Of a stretch of DNA of 64,000 nt, positions 24,008 through 33,788 are shown piece by piece. Source of the DNA: an uncultured Eubacteriales bacterium (GTDB lineage Bacteria > Bacillota > Clostridia > Oscillospirales > Oscillospiraceae). The stretch is from positions 1 through 64,000 of the forward strand of contig ONPN01000002.1 of NCBI GenBank assembly GCA_900319695.1. The letters are read 5' to 3'. The position numbers and the translations under genes were made by a program. Within the stretch, counting starts at the first letter, position 1. Every line of letters starts with the position of its first letter. The notes under the pieces were generated by a model that worked only from the letters and a program-made list of their open reading frames with translations, was not told where the DNA came from and did no database searches.

Positions 24008-24057
24008 AAAAACCGCCCCCCGCGCTGTGTACTCCGTACAGCATACGCGGGAGGCGG
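24008..24057 (-). terminator. Terminator after rsgA, overlapping the next gene's SD
   Basis: On the minus strand CCGCCTCCCGCG (24057-24046) pairs with CGCGGGGGGCGG (24024-24013), one mismatch, with an inner stem, followed by five T and then directly by the ATG of the miniprotein at 24007. The SD of that gene is therefore in the terminator stem, the same arrangement as at spoIVA. Confidence 0.85.
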
Positions 24058-24062
24058 TCTGT

Positions 24063-24950
24063 TTATTCGTCTTTATATTCCCAGAATTTGTGCTGGGCGC
24101 TGAGCTCATACAGCTTCACATAGGAGCGGTAGCGGCTCTCGGCAATCTCCCCTACCGCCACAGCTTTCATCACGGCACAGTCCGGCTCCTTCAAATGGGC
24201 GCAGTCGTGGAAGCGGCAACTGCCGAGATAGGGGCCAAAGTCCGGGAAATCATATTGGAGCTGCTCCTTTAATATGACATTGGTCATTGTCACATCCAGG
24301 GACGCGAAGCCCGGGGTATCTGCAACATATGTATCCCCCTCAAGCGTGTAGAGCTCCACGTGCCGGGTCGTATGCCGGCCGCGGCCCAGCTTCTCGCTCA
24401 CCTCGCCGGTCTTGATATGGGCTTCCGGGAGCAGAACGTTCAAGAGGCTTGACTTGCCGACGCCGGAATTTCCGCTGAACGCGCAGACCTTGCCGCGCAG
24501 GAGTGCGCGCAGCTTGTCTGTCCCCTCCCCTGTCTCGGCGCTGGTACGCACGACCGGGAAACCAGCCTTTGTGAAGACTTCAAAGAGTGCGTCGCCCGGG
24601 TCAATGTCCGTTTTGTTGATGCAGACGACCAGCTCACAGCCGGCCTCCGCCGCGATAACGGAGAAACGGTCCACCAGAAAGGGGTCTGTAACAGGATTGG
24701 TGTTGGCCGCGATAAAGACCAGCGTGTCGATATTTGCAACCGCCGGGCGGATAAACCAGTTTTTGCGCTCCTTCACCTCATCCACCCGGCCCTTGCCATG
24801 GGCGTCCAGGCTGCACAGGACACGGTCCCCCACCAGGGGTGAACTCCCGTCCAGGCGGAAGCGGCCTCGGGCTTTGCACTCGATAAGCCTGCCCTCCGCC
24901 GCCACATAGTAAAAGCCGCTGAGCGCTTTGACAATGATTCCTTCGATCAT
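24063..24950 (-). CDS. rsgA: Ribosome small-subunit-dependent GTPase A
   Basis: RsgA (CpgA) is a circularly permuted GTPase that checks late 30S assembly. The 295-residue protein has an OB fold (about 1-65), G4 NKTD (112-115), the P-loop GNSGVGKSS (160-168), G3 DTPGF and the zinc domain CRFHDCAHLKEPDC (C-terminal). It lies 14 bp downstream of prkC, as in Bacillus, where PrkC phosphorylates CpgA. Confidence 0.95.
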   Translation of the reverse strand: MIEGIIVKALSGFYYVAAEGRLIECKARGRFRLDGSSPLVGDRVLCSLDAHGKGRVDEVKERKNWFIRPAVANIDTLVFIAANTNPVTDPFLVDRFSVIAAEAGCELVVCINKTDIDPGDALFEVFTKAGFPVVRTSAETGEGTDKLRALLRGKVCAFSGNSGVGKSSLLNVLLPEAHIKTGEVSEKLGRGRHTTRHVELYTLEGDTYVADTPGFASLDVTMTNVILKEQLQYDFPDFGPYLGSCRFHDCAHLKEPDCAVMKAVAVGEIAESRYRSYVKLYELSAQHKFWEYKDE

Positions 24951-24964
24951 CTCTTTTGCCTCTC

Positions 24965-26644
24965 TTACTCGAGCGGGCCGAGGGAAATCTTCAGGTGGAT
25001 CTTGGAGTGCTCCTCCACCTCGGTGAAGGCGTCAGAACTCTGACCGATGACAGTGCCCGCGTCGACGTCGCTGTTGACATGGTCGGAGCCGCCATAGCTC
25101 AGACCGGCGCTCTCCAGTTTTGCGATCGCTGCCTCCTCGGACAGACCGATCACATTTGGCATGCGGATATAGCTGGTCTGCGGGCCGGTGGAAACAACGA
25201 CATAGACCGTGGAGCCTGAACTCATCTGCTCCCCGGCCATGGGACTGGTGCTGATGACGTAGTCCTTGGTCACGGTGCTGGAGGTGGCGTTTTCGATATC
25301 CGCGATGAATCCGGCCTTTTGCAGACGGTTCTTGGCCTCGCGATAATCAAGGTTGATGACGTCCGGGACGGCGTTAAAGACTTTACCGGTGCTGACGGAG
25401 AGCTCGACTTTGATGCCGTCGGGCGTGATCATCATGCTGCGGCCGGGGTCGGGATTCTGGGAGAGCACGGTGCCGCTCTCAGTCTCGGTATTGATCACAT
25501 AGACCACGTCGAAGCTGTACATGGACGCAAGCTCCGCGTTATCGAGGATCCGCTGATAGTCGCCTCCGACGAAATTGGGCAGACTGATGCGCTCCGCCGG
25601 GGAGAAAACATCCTTCAGCCAGAAGTCCCACATGAAAATAAACATCACCACGCACAGTCCCAGCGCGCCGAAGGCGCCCATCAGGAAGGTGACGCGCCGC
25701 GCCCTGCGGTGGCGAAGGAGAAAACGCTCCTTGTTCATCTCGCTCACCGAACGGATCGGCATGACCGCCGGGTTTTCCAGCGGCTTTTCCTCCGGCTCGG
25801 GCGGCGTCATCTGCTCCTGAAGAAAGGCGTCCAGATCTTCAAGCAGTTCCTCCGCGTTCTGGTAGCGCTCCTCAATGTCAGCGCACATCGCCTTGAGCGT
25901 GATGCGTTCAAGCTCCGGAGGGACGTCCGGGACAAGCTCATGCGGCGGAACAGCAGCGGCATTGATATGCTTGACAGCGATCTCGCCGATGGTTTCGCCG
26001 TCATAGGGCTTCTGGGCGGTAAGCATCTCATACATGACAATGCCGAGAGAATAGATGTCACTGCGGGCATCCGGCAGCTCGCCGCGCGCCTGCTCCGGGG
26101 CGATATAGTGGATGGAGCCGATCGCCTGGCCATTGCTCTCGTAGGCGTCGTTTTCCAGGGCGGCAATGCCGAAATCCTCTACCTTGACCGTCCCATCCCG
26201 GAGCATCATAATGTTCTGGGGCTTGATGTCGCGATGGATGATGCCGCGCTCATGGGCGTGCGACAGCGCGCGGGCAATCTGCCGCGTGAAGTGCAGCGTC
26301 TCACGCCACTGAAGAGCTCCGCGCCTGTCCATATACTGTCTCAGCGTGATACCGTCTACAAGTTCCATGACTATGTATTCGATCTCATCGCTGTGACTGA
26401 CGTCGTAGACCGCCACAATATTCGGATGGGAGAGCATGGCGACCGCGTGGGCTTCCGCGCAGAAGGTGCGGCGGAACTCCTCGTCCGAGGCCATCTCGTC
26501 ACGCATGATCTTGACGGCGACAAAACGGTTTAGACGCTGGTCGCGCGCCTTGTAAACAATCGACATGCCGCCCTCGCCGATCAGCTCGAGAATCTCGTAG
26601 CGGTCGTCAAAAACCTGACCGATGTATTTGTCCTTGTTGTCCAT
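24965..26644 (-). CDS. prkC: Membrane Ser/Thr protein kinase with PASTA domains
   Basis: A 559-residue eukaryotic-type kinase. The cytoplasmic kinase domain (about 12-275) has [25 protein letters not shown] and EDFGIA. One transmembrane helix (about 321-342) is followed by three extracellular PASTA repeats that sense muropeptides or lipid II. It regulates growth, division and spore germination in Firmicutes. The start at 26644 (MDNKDKYIG) has SD GGAGAACGG; four codons further upstream there is another ATG without SD. It follows its cognate phosphatase gene. Confidence 0.95.
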   Translation of the reverse strand: MDNKDKYIGQVFDDRYEILELIGEGGMSIVYKARDQRLNRFVAVKIMRDEMASDEEFRRTFCAEAHAVAMLSHPNIVAVYDVSHSDEIEYIVMELVDGITLRQYMDRRGALQWRETLHFTRQIARALSHAHERGIIHRDIKPQNIMMLRDGTVKVEDFGIAALENDAYESNGQAIGSIHYIAPEQARGELPDARSDIYSLGIVMYEMLTAQKPYDGETIGEIAVKHINAAAVPPHELVPDVPPELERITLKAMCADIEERYQNAEELLEDLDAFLQEQMTPPEPEEKPLENPAVMPIRSVSEMNKERFLLRHRRARRVTFLMGAFGALGLCVVMFIFMWDFWLKDVFSPAERISLPNFVGGDYQRILDNAELASMYSFDVVYVINTETESGTVLSQNPDPGRSMMITPDGIKVELSVSTGKVFNAVPDVINLDYREAKNRLQKAGFIADIENATSSTVTKDYVISTSPMAGEQMSSGSTVYVVVSTGPQTSYIRMPNVIGLSEEAAIAKLESAGLSYGGSDHVNSDVDAGTVIGQSSDAFTEVEEHSKIHLKISLGPLE

Positions 26645-26665
26645 ACCGTTCTCCATACGGATTTA

Positions 26666-27412
26666 TCAGCGCATGACGGCCACGACCGTCACATTGTCCC
26701 GCGCTCCGCGATTCAGGGCCTTGCTCATCAGCGCACGGCACAGCGCCTCAGGCTCTGGAAACTCCTTTGCGTACTCAAGCATCTCCAAGTCGGACACAAT
26801 GTTGGAAAGGCCGTCCGAACAGAGAAGCAGCAGATCGCCGTTCTGCAGCGAAAAAGTAAAGTAATCACAATTGACTAGGGCCTCGGAGCCGAGCGCTCTG
26901 GTGATAACATTCTTTTTCGGGTGACTGCGCGCCTGTTCGGCCGTGATTGCCCCCGCTTCCAACAGCTCCCCCACGAGAGAGTGGTCACGGGTGATCTGGC
27001 GTATGCTTTTTAGGCGGCGGGAGATCAGATAAGCGCGGCTGTCGCCTACATTGATAATATACCCATTCCCGTTATTCTTAATCACACCGCCGACAATCGT
27101 TGTACCCATGCCGTCATACTCGTCGTCAAAATGGGAGTATTCGTAGGCGACGCCGTTGGCCTCCGCGCAGGCCTGCTCGAGTATCCGCTTGTAGTCAACG
27201 TTACGCGGCAGACGGGAGTTGAGCTTTGTATAGAGATAGGAGACAAAAGCCTTGTTGGAGAGCTGGCTTGCGATGCTGCCGGCGTTCGCGCCGCCCATGC
27301 CGTCGCAGATCGCGGCGATCAGGCAGTTTTTGGCCTCGCATTTTTCCAGGATAAAGCAGTCCTGATTGTCCTTTCGGATTGCCCCCTTGTCTGTTAAGCC
27401 GAAGCTCTTCAA
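26666..27412 (-). CDS. stp: PP2C-type protein phosphatase (Stp/PrpC)
   Basis: A 248-residue PPM phosphatase that reverses PrkC phosphorylation. Metal-binding motifs are NQDCFI (Asp), AICDGMGGANAG, VGDSRAYLI, LLLCSDGLSN and ARDNVTVV. The start codon is TTG (27412) and overlaps the rlmN stop (TTGA); the strong SD AGGAGG lies 10 bp upstream. The gene precedes prkC by 21 bp, the usual phosphatase-kinase pair. Confidence 0.93.
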   Translation of the reverse strand: MKSFGLTDKGAIRKDNQDCFILEKCEAKNCLIAAICDGMGGANAGSIASQLSNKAFVSYLYTKLNSRLPRNVDYKRILEQACAEANGVAYEYSHFDDEYDGMGTTIVGGVIKNNGNGYIINVGDSRAYLISRRLKSIRQITRDHSLVGELLEAGAITAEQARSHPKKNVITRALGSEALVNCDYFTFSLQNGDLLLLCSDGLSNIVSDLEMLEYAKEFPEPEALCRALMSKALNRGARDNVTVVAVMR

Positions 27413-28473
27413 GCGTTTTGTCCTCCTCTCTGTGTTTTCTGCATTTTTCTTCTGAGCTGTCCGCAGGAGGCGTCCACATCGGAGCCGAGCCTGCGGCGGA
27501 CGGTGACATTGACGCCGTCGTCCTCAAGGATCTTGATAAAGCGTTTCAGATGCTCCGGCGTGGAGGGCTGAAACTGCCGTTCCTCCACATGGTTGAGCGG
27601 AATGAGATTGACATGGGCCGACACGGCCTTCGCGTGCCTGGCCAGCAGCTTTGCCTGTTCCGGGCTGTCGTTGACGCCGTCGATCATCGCGTACTCGAAG
27701 GAGATACGCCGACCGGTCTTTTCAAAATATACTCTGCAAGCATCGATGAGCTTTTCCACCCCCCGGCCGTGATTGGCCGGCATGATGCGCGAGCGCGTCT
27801 CGTCGTCCGGGGCATGCAGGGAGACAGAGAGCGTAAGCTGCAGGTCTCTCTCCGCGAGCTCATCAAATCTCTCGATAATCCCGCAGGTGGACAGGGAAAT
27901 GTGACGCATGCCGATGTTCATGCCCTTCGGATGGTTGACAAGCTCCAGAAAGCGCATGACATTGTCAAAGTTGTCCAGCGGCTCCCCGATGCCCATCAGA
28001 ACGATGTTGGAGATTTTTTTCCCGGAGTCGAGTTCGGAGAACAGCACCTCGTCCAGAATCTCGGAGGCGTTCAGGTTGCGCACCAGCCCGCCGATGGTGG
28101 AGGCGCAGAAAGCACAGCCCTGACGGCAGCCGACCTGTGAGGAGACGCAGACCGTATTGCCGTGCTTATAGCTCATCACCACGGTCTCCACGGCGTTGCC
28201 GTCGCGCAGCTCCCAAAGGTACTTGATGGTTCCGTCAATGGCGGAGACCTGCTTGCTCAGGACTTTTGGCTCATAAAGATAGAAGCGGTCATTGAGCTTT
28301 TGCCGCAGTTCCTTTGAGAGATTGCTCATTCCCTCAAAATCGCGCACGCCGCGGCCCAGCCACTGAAAAACCTGGGCGGCACGAAACTTCGCCTCGCCGA
28401 GCGCGGCAAACTCCGCCTCCAGTTCCTCCGGCAGCAGGGAGAGGATATCCTTTCTCTCAAATGCGTCTGTCAT
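27409..28473 (-). CDS. rlmN: 23S rRNA (adenine2503-C2)-methyltransferase
   Basis: A radical-SAM enzyme that methylates A2503 of 23S rRNA and A37 of some tRNAs. The 354-residue protein has the cluster motif CRQGCAFCAS (Cys-x3-Cys-x2-Cys, about 119-126), GIGEPLDN, SLHAPDDETR and the C-terminal RRRLGSDVDASCGQL with the methyl-carrying cysteine. The order rsmB-rlmN-stp-prkC is conserved in Firmicutes. It lies 6 bp after rsmB. Confidence 0.95.
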   Translation of the reverse strand: MTDAFERKDILSLLPEELEAEFAALGEAKFRAAQVFQWLGRGVRDFEGMSNLSKELRQKLNDRFYLYEPKVLSKQVSAIDGTIKYLWELRDGNAVETVVMSYKHGNTVCVSSQVGCRQGCAFCASTIGGLVRNLNASEILDEVLFSELDSGKKISNIVLMGIGEPLDNFDNVMRFLELVNHPKGMNIGMRHISLSTCGIIERFDELAERDLQLTLSVSLHAPDDETRSRIMPANHGRGVEKLIDACRVYFEKTGRRISFEYAMIDGVNDSPEQAKLLARHAKAVSAHVNLIPLNHVEERQFQPSTPEHLKRFIKILEDDGVNVTVRRRLGSDVDASCGQLRRKMQKTQRGGQNA

Positions 28474-28479
28474 GGTCTC

Positions 28480-29796
28480 TCAATCAATCCTTCTGAGTTT
28501 CGCGGCAAAAAAGCCGTCCGTGCCGTCAATATTCGGCCAGAATGTATACATGCCGTCTGTGCTCTCTATGCCGCAGAGGGTAAAGTCCTCGGCCCTGTAC
28601 GCGCTGTGCCCTTTCAGAAAAGCGCGGATCACACCCTCGTTTTCTTCTGAAAGGACGGTACAGGTGGCGTAGAGCAGGATGCCGCCGGGCTTTACATAGC
28701 GGCTCAGGTTTTCCAGAATCGCTGACTGTATGTCGGGCAGTTCCCGGAGACTCCCGGGATTCTTCTCGCGTATCTCCGGCTTTTTAGCAATCACGCCGAG
28801 CCCCGAGCAGGGCACGTCTGCGAACACCAGGTCAAAGGCTTCTTCAAAGGCGGGGTCAAAAGTACGCGCGTCCATCGCTCTTGTTTGGATGCTTTTCAAT
28901 CCGAGACGGGCCGCTCCCTCCTCCAGCACGCGCAGCTTTTTCGCATGGATGTCGCAGGAGAGGATGCTGCCCTCGTCTTTCATGCGGATGGCGGCGGCAA
29001 AGCTCTTGCCTCCCGGACAGGCGCAGGCGTCCAGAACGCGCATACCGGATTCCGGCGCGGCAATTTCCACCGCAAGGCGCGCTGCCCTGTCCTGTACGTA
29101 GAAAAGCCCCTCTTCATACCCCGGCAGAGCGGAGGCAAGTCCCCCATCGAGCACAAGGCAGCCCTCCGGTGTGAGAACGCGGCAGGGCATTTCCGCCCGT
29201 TCCAGCGCACGAACATAGTCCCCCGTGTCAACCTTGAGGGTGTTGACCTGCAGGCAGAGCGGAGCCGCTTCGTTGTTGGCTTTCAAAAAGGCCTCGGCAA
29301 AGGGATAGCCCTTGCGTTCAACCAAATATGTGCACAGCCAGAGCGGGTGGCTGTATTTGATCGACAGATAGTCTGACGTCCCCTCTCCGGGGATCTCGGG
29401 CAAGTGATCCTTTTCATCGGAGATACGGCGCAGCACCGCGTTGACCAGCCCCACGGCCCGTGCGAGTCCCTTCGGCCGGCAGAGCGCAGTCGTCTCATTG
29501 ACCGCCGCCCGCGCGGGTATGCGGTCCAGGAACAGGAGCTGATAGACGCCGAGGCGCAGGATATCCCGCACCACGGGTTCGAGCTTCGAGCTGCAAAAGC
29601 AGCCGATGTAATAATCGCAGAGCGCGGTATTTTGCAGCACGCCCAGGCAGAGCTTCGAGGCCAGAGCCGCGTCCCGGCGATCAAGATCGTATTTTTTAAC
29701 ACAGGCATCGATCGCCGCACCCGACCAGGAGCCGTCCCGGCGGCAGCGGATCAGTGTCTCCAGCGCGGCCTGCCGCGCGTTGAGCTGTACGCTCAT
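28480..29796 (-). CDS. rsmB: 16S rRNA (cytosine967-C5)-methyltransferase
   Basis: A 438-residue fusion of an N-terminal NusB-like RNA-binding domain (about 1-130) and a Fmu-type SAM methyltransferase. Motifs are the SAM site VLDACACPGGKSF, DIHAKKL, ADVPCSGLGV and YATCTV, the last two holding the two functional cysteines. The start at 29796 (MSVQLNARQAALETL) overlaps the fmt stop (ATGA). A longer in-frame reading to 30078 only translates fmt out of frame and is discarded. Confidence 0.95.
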   Translation of the reverse strand: MSVQLNARQAALETLIRCRRDGSWSGAAIDACVKKYDLDRRDAALASKLCLGVLQNTALCDYYIGCFCSSKLEPVVRDILRLGVYQLLFLDRIPARAAVNETTALCRPKGLARAVGLVNAVLRRISDEKDHLPEIPGEGTSDYLSIKYSHPLWLCTYLVERKGYPFAEAFLKANNEAAPLCLQVNTLKVDTGDYVRALERAEMPCRVLTPEGCLVLDGGLASALPGYEEGLFYVQDRAARLAVEIAAPESGMRVLDACACPGGKSFAAAIRMKDEGSILSCDIHAKKLRVLEEGAARLGLKSIQTRAMDARTFDPAFEEAFDLVFADVPCSGLGVIAKKPEIREKNPGSLRELPDIQSAILENLSRYVKPGGILLYATCTVLSEENEGVIRAFLKGHSAYRAEDFTLCGIESTDGMYTFWPNIDGTDGFFAAKLRRID

Positions 29797-30713
29797 TCTG
29801 CCGCGATGCGGTGGCCGCGAAGGAAATCGGCGGCCTTCATCCGCTTCTTCCCGGGGGCCTGGAGCTCGGTGATGCACAGGCACTCGCCGTCGGCGCAGGC
29901 CATGACAAGTCCGCCGTCGTCCGCGCGCACCACGCTGCCGGGAGCTTTGGCGGTTCTCTGATCGGTATAGACCGCGGCGAACACGCGAAAGCACTTCCCT
30001 TCCAGCTCCATGGTCGCCACCGGCCAGGGCTGCAGGCCGTATATATGCTTGACGATCTCGCGGGGCGTTCTGTTCCAATCAATGGGACAAATGGACTTAT
30101 CCAGCATTTTGACGTAAGTCGCTTTGCTGTGATCCTGCGGAATACGCGGAGCCGTCCCGTTTTCAATGTCACGCAGCGTCTTTACAAGCAGCTCTGCGCC
30201 CAAGACCATGAGCCTGTCAAAGAGCTCGCCCGCGGTCTCAAACTCGCCGATCTCGGTCTCCTCGCGATAGATGATATCCCCCGCGTCCATATCGTGGGCC
30301 AGGTACATAGTGGTCACGCCGCTGATTCTGTCTCCGTTCAGAACTGCCCACTGGATCGGCGCCGCGCCCCGGTATTGGGGCAGCAGCGAGCCGTGGACGT
30401 TGACCGCGCCGTATTTCGGCACCGCCAGCAGCTCGTCAGGCAGGATACGCCCGTAGGCTACGACCACCAGAATATCGGGCCGCAGCTCCCGTAAAACGGC
30501 AAGCGCCGTCCCGTCCCGCATCTTCTCGGGCTGATAAACCGGCAGACCGTGCTTGAGTGCCAGCTCCTTCACCGGGGAGAAGCTGAGCTCCATGCCGCGC
30601 CCCTTGGGCTTATCCGGCTGAGTGAAGACACCCGCGATCTCATAGTTTTCATCAATCAGTTTTCTTAGGGAAGCCGCCGCAAAGTCCGGGGTCCCCATAA
30701 ACACGACGCGCAT
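29793..30713 (-). CDS. fmt: Methionyl-tRNA formyltransferase
   Basis: Fmt formylates initiator Met-tRNA with 10-formyl-THF. The 306-residue protein starts MRVVFMGTPDFAA and has the active-site region VNVHGSLLPQYRGAAPIQWA and LAHDMDAGDI, then the C-terminal OB-like tRNA-binding domain. It lies 3 bp downstream of def, the deformylase that removes the formyl group, and overlaps rsmB by 4 bp. Confidence 0.97.
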   Translation of the reverse strand: MRVVFMGTPDFAAASLRKLIDENYEIAGVFTQPDKPKGRGMELSFSPVKELALKHGLPVYQPEKMRDGTALAVLRELRPDILVVVAYGRILPDELLAVPKYGAVNVHGSLLPQYRGAAPIQWAVLNGDRISGVTTMYLAHDMDAGDIIYREETEIGEFETAGELFDRLMVLGAELLVKTLRDIENGTAPRIPQDHSKATYVKMLDKSICPIDWNRTPREIVKHIYGLQPWPVATMELEGKCFRVFAAVYTDQRTAKAPGSVVRADDGGLVMACADGECLCITELQAPGKKRMKAADFLRGHRIAAE

Positions 30714-30716
30714 ACT

Positions 30717-31223
30717 TTACTCCTCTTCGAGCTTTCCGGATTCAAGCTCTTCCTCGCTGAGCATACGTTCACACTTGGAAGTGAAGACGACGCCGTCGAG
30801 ATGGTCGATCTCATGGCAGAAGCAGCGGGCCGTGAGCCCCGTCCCCTCAACCTCAAAAAAGTTGCCGTCGCGGTCCTGGGCTCGAACTTTCACGTTCATA
30901 GGGCGTCTGACCATGCCGTACTCGCCGGGGACGCTCAGGCAACCCTCCGCGCCGTACTGCTCGCCGGAGCTCTCGATGATCTCGGGGTTTACGAGCTCAA
31001 TGAGATATTCGTCCTCCCCTTCCGGAACGTTGGTCTCCAGCACGATGACCGCGCGGCGCAGCACACCGACCTGGGGCGCTGCGAGACCCACGCCGTTTTC
31101 CGGCTCGAGTGTGTCGGCCATATCGTCCAACAGCTGATGGAGTCTCGCGTTAAATTCCGTGACGGGACGGCACTTTTTGTACAGGCCCGGCTCTTCCTTG
31201 GTGAGTATGTTTCTGCGTGCCAT
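30717..31223 (-). CDS. def: Peptide deformylase
   Basis: A 168-residue metalloenzyme removing the N-terminal formyl group from nascent proteins. The three motifs are present: GVGLAAPQVG, EGCLSVPG and HEIDHLDGV, which supply Cys and two His for the metal and the catalytic Glu. The C-terminus is acidic. It follows priA by 18 bp in the conserved priA-def-fmt order. Confidence 0.97.
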   Translation of the reverse strand: MARRNILTKEEPGLYKKCRPVTEFNARLHQLLDDMADTLEPENGVGLAAPQVGVLRRAVIVLETNVPEGEDEYLIELVNPEIIESSGEQYGAEGCLSVPGEYGMVRRPMNVKVRAQDRDGNFFEVEGTGLTARCFCHEIDHLDGVVFTSKCERMLSEEELESGKLEEE

Positions 31224-31241
31224 GTGTGTTTCTCCAATCTG

Positions 31242-33491
31242 TCAGTCATTCGGATCATTGTCCGCAAAAATGGAAACGTCGGCAAAGCGTTTATCCCTGC
31301 AAAATTCCATCACAACAGAAGCAAGCAGAGCGCGCAGACCGCCGTTTGCGCCGCCGTAGAGCATCACGCGGTATCGGTAGCGGTTGTTGACCTTTACCAC
31401 AGCAAGTGGCGCGGGTCCAAGCACCTGCGCCGAGGCGTTCGTCTCGAGCAGACTGTCGAGGCGCTGGCGTATCATCCGGCAGCAGCGGTAGACATGCTCC
31501 TCGTTCATGCCGGAGACAGTGACGGCCAGAATCTCAGAAAACGGGGGCGTGCGCTGGATTTTCCGCAGCTCTGTCTCGGAGGCGTAAAACGCGAAATAGT
31601 CCTGACGGGCCGCCTGGACAATGGTCTCATTGTCGGGCGTAAAGGTCTGGATGACGGCACGGCCGGGCTTGCTGCCCCTGCCGCTGCGCCCGACCACCTG
31701 GGTGATGAGGGAAAAGGTCCTCTCCCCTGCCCGATAGCTCCCGGCGTACAGACTCTGATCAGCAGAGATGACGCCGACCAGGGTAACATTTTCAAAATTC
31801 AGGCCTTTGGTGACCATCTGGGTGCCGACCATGACAGGGATTTTTTCATCCCGAAAGCGGTCGAGCAGCTTTTCGTGCGAGCCGACCGGCGCAACCGTGT
31901 CCGCGTCCATGCGCAGAACGGGCGTATCGGGAAACAGCTCCTTCAGCTCTTCCTCCACCATCTGCGTGCCGACGCCGATGTATTTGAGCGCACCGCCGCA
32001 GTCCGGACAGCTCTCGTCCGGGCGCTGCGAATAGCCGCAGTAGTGGCACATGAGCCGGCCGTTTGCGCTGTGATAGGTCAGGGACACGCTGCAGCGGGGG
32101 CAGCGGTAGACATAGCCGCACTCTCCACAGCTGATCAGGCGGTTTGCTCCGCGTCTGTTGATAAACAGGATGCTCTGTTCCCCTCGTTCAAGATTCTTCT
32201 GAAGCTCTTCACGAAGAACAGAGCTGATACTGCCGCCGTTGCCGCGCCTGAGCTCCCGTTTCATATCGACGATTTCGACCGCGGGCAGCTCGCGCTCGTT
32301 ATAACGGCTTTGAAGCTCAAAGAAGGCATAGCGCCCGGTTTTGGCCGCGTGCATGCTGACCACGTCCGGCGTGGCCGAACCGAGCAGCAGCAGGCAGTTT
32401 GCCTTGGCGCAGCGGTATTTAGCCACATCCCTTGCATGATAGCGCGGGATGTTCTCGGATTTGTAGGTCTCCTCCTGCTCCTCGTCGATGATGATGAGGC
32501 CGAGCTCGGGAACCGGGGCAAAGACGGCGCTGCGCGTGCCGATGACGACGCGCGCTCTGCCGGATTTGACCCTTTTCCACTCATCGTAGCGCTCCCCAAC
32601 CGAGAGGCTGCTGTGGAGGACTGCGACCTCGTCCCCAAAATGGGAGGAGAAGGTCTCGATCATCTGCGGCGTCAGCGCGATCTCCGGGACCAGAAGGATC
32701 ACAGAGCGGCCGCGCCTGAGCTGGCGGTCGATAAGGTGAATATACACGCTGGTCTTGCCGCTGCCGGTCACGCCGAAAAGAAGCGCTGCCCCGGCCTTTT
32801 CGGAACGCGCGAGCGCGTCAATACCGGAAAAAGCGCGCTCCTGCTCCTCCGAGAGCACAGGCAGGGGCCTTGTATCGCCGACATGGATCTGCGGGCGGCG
32901 GTAGACCTCTCTCTCATACAGCTCGACAGCACCGGCCTTTTCAAGCGCCTTGAGCGTCGGTTTTTTAGTCCCGGTGTGCAGGAGCAGATCGTGTGTCGGG
33001 AGACACTCGAAAGCGCAGAGCTCTTCGAGAATACGCGCCTGAGCGGGAGAGCGCATGCGCTTGGCATCGCGCAGGGCCTCCGCTTCCTCGGGCGCAAGGA
33101 CGAGGCGAACCATCTCCTGATTTTTGTCCTTCGCGCGCCTGCGCCCCTCCTCGTCGAACCACAGGCCCGCCGGGAGCATGGCGCGCACCGCGTCATAGAC
33201 GGTGCAGAAGAAGCGCTCGCGCATGAAGAGGGCAAGGCGGATCTGCTCTTCCGAGATCACCGGCTCCTCATCCAGCAGAGTGAGCACCGCTTTGAGCTGC
33301 TCGTAACTGCTCTGATCGCTCACGGCAAGGATAATGCCCTCCGACCTGCGGTTGCCCCTTGAAAAGGGCACATGAACCCGCATACCGGGGAGGGCTTTCT
33401 CCGCGAGCTCGGGCGGTATCAGATAATCATAGGGCTTGTCAAGCCAGTATGTCGCGGCCGAGACCGCGATCTTCGCCACTGTCCTGGACAT
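31242..33491 (-). CDS. priA: Primosomal helicase PriA
   Basis: A 749-residue 3'-5' helicase that restarts collapsed replication forks. The N-terminal DNA-binding domain (about 1-110) precedes the helicase core with Walker A GVTGSGKTSVY, the DEEQEE box, and the zinc-binding insertion CGECGYVYRCPRCSVSL to CPDCGG, typical of PriA. Length and order are normal. It lies between rpoZ and def as in many Firmicutes. Confidence 0.97.
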   Translation of the reverse strand: MSRTVAKIAVSAATYWLDKPYDYLIPPELAEKALPGMRVHVPFSRGNRRSEGIILAVSDQSSYEQLKAVLTLLDEEPVISEEQIRLALFMRERFFCTVYDAVRAMLPAGLWFDEEGRRRAKDKNQEMVRLVLAPEEAEALRDAKRMRSPAQARILEELCAFECLPTHDLLLHTGTKKPTLKALEKAGAVELYEREVYRRPQIHVGDTRPLPVLSEEQERAFSGIDALARSEKAGAALLFGVTGSGKTSVYIHLIDRQLRRGRSVILLVPEIALTPQMIETFSSHFGDEVAVLHSSLSVGERYDEWKRVKSGRARVVIGTRSAVFAPVPELGLIIIDEEQEETYKSENIPRYHARDVAKYRCAKANCLLLLGSATPDVVSMHAAKTGRYAFFELQSRYNERELPAVEIVDMKRELRRGNGGSISSVLREELQKNLERGEQSILFINRRGANRLISCGECGYVYRCPRCSVSLTYHSANGRLMCHYCGYSQRPDESCPDCGGALKYIGVGTQMVEEELKELFPDTPVLRMDADTVAPVGSHEKLLDRFRDEKIPVMVGTQMVTKGLNFENVTLVGVISADQSLYAGSYRAGERTFSLITQVVGRSGRGSKPGRAVIQTFTPDNETIVQAARQDYFAFYASETELRKIQRTPPFSEILAVTVSGMNEEHVYRCCRMIRQRLDSLLETNASAQVLGPAPLAVVKVNNRYRYRVMLYGGANGGLRALLASVVMEFCRDKRFADVSIFADNDPND

Positions 33492-33530
33492 GCGTACCTC
33501 TCATTTGGGCAGGAATACCCGCATTGTATA

Positions 33531-33722
33531 TCACTCGTCGATGCTGAGCTTGCCGGTATAGACCTCTTCGATGGCGGTGGAGACAGCCTTTCTCTCAAGG
33601 GGAAGCTGCTTCTCCTCCGCCTCGGCGGAGAGGGCACGGGCGCGTCTGGCCACGAGGTTGACAAGCTGGTAACGGCTGCCGATTTTATCGACGAGGTCGG
33701 CAACAGGCGGATAAAGCATCAT
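33531..33722 (-). CDS. rpoZ: RNA polymerase omega subunit
   Basis: A 63-residue omega subunit with LVDKIGSRYQLVNLVARRAR (about 10-29), the conserved segment that clamps the beta-prime C-terminus, and KAVSTAIEEVYTGKL at the end. Two ATG codons are adjacent; SD GGAG fits either. It lies 66 bp after gmk, the standard gmk-rpoZ pair. Confidence 0.93.
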   Translation of the reverse strand: MMLYPPVADLVDKIGSRYQLVNLVARRARALSAEAEEKQLPLERKAVSTAIEEVYTGKLSIDE

Positions 33723-33788
33723 AACAATTCTCCAATCTGCCGCATTAAGGCCGCGGCGGGCAATTTTACAGGTTTTTTTATCCTTTGA

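Noticed and set aside
29797-30078. N-terminal extension of rsmB by 94 codons
   Set aside because: The extension is an out-of-frame reading of fmt with an Arg-rich composition typical of shadows; homologues start at 29796, where an ATGA overlap exists.
30801-33362. Very long open frame on the plus strand opposite priA and def
   Set aside because: Antisense to certain genes; G+C-rich third positions remove stops in this frame. The same holds for the long frames opposite the 51781 flavoprotein, the SNF2 gene, tgt and pfp.
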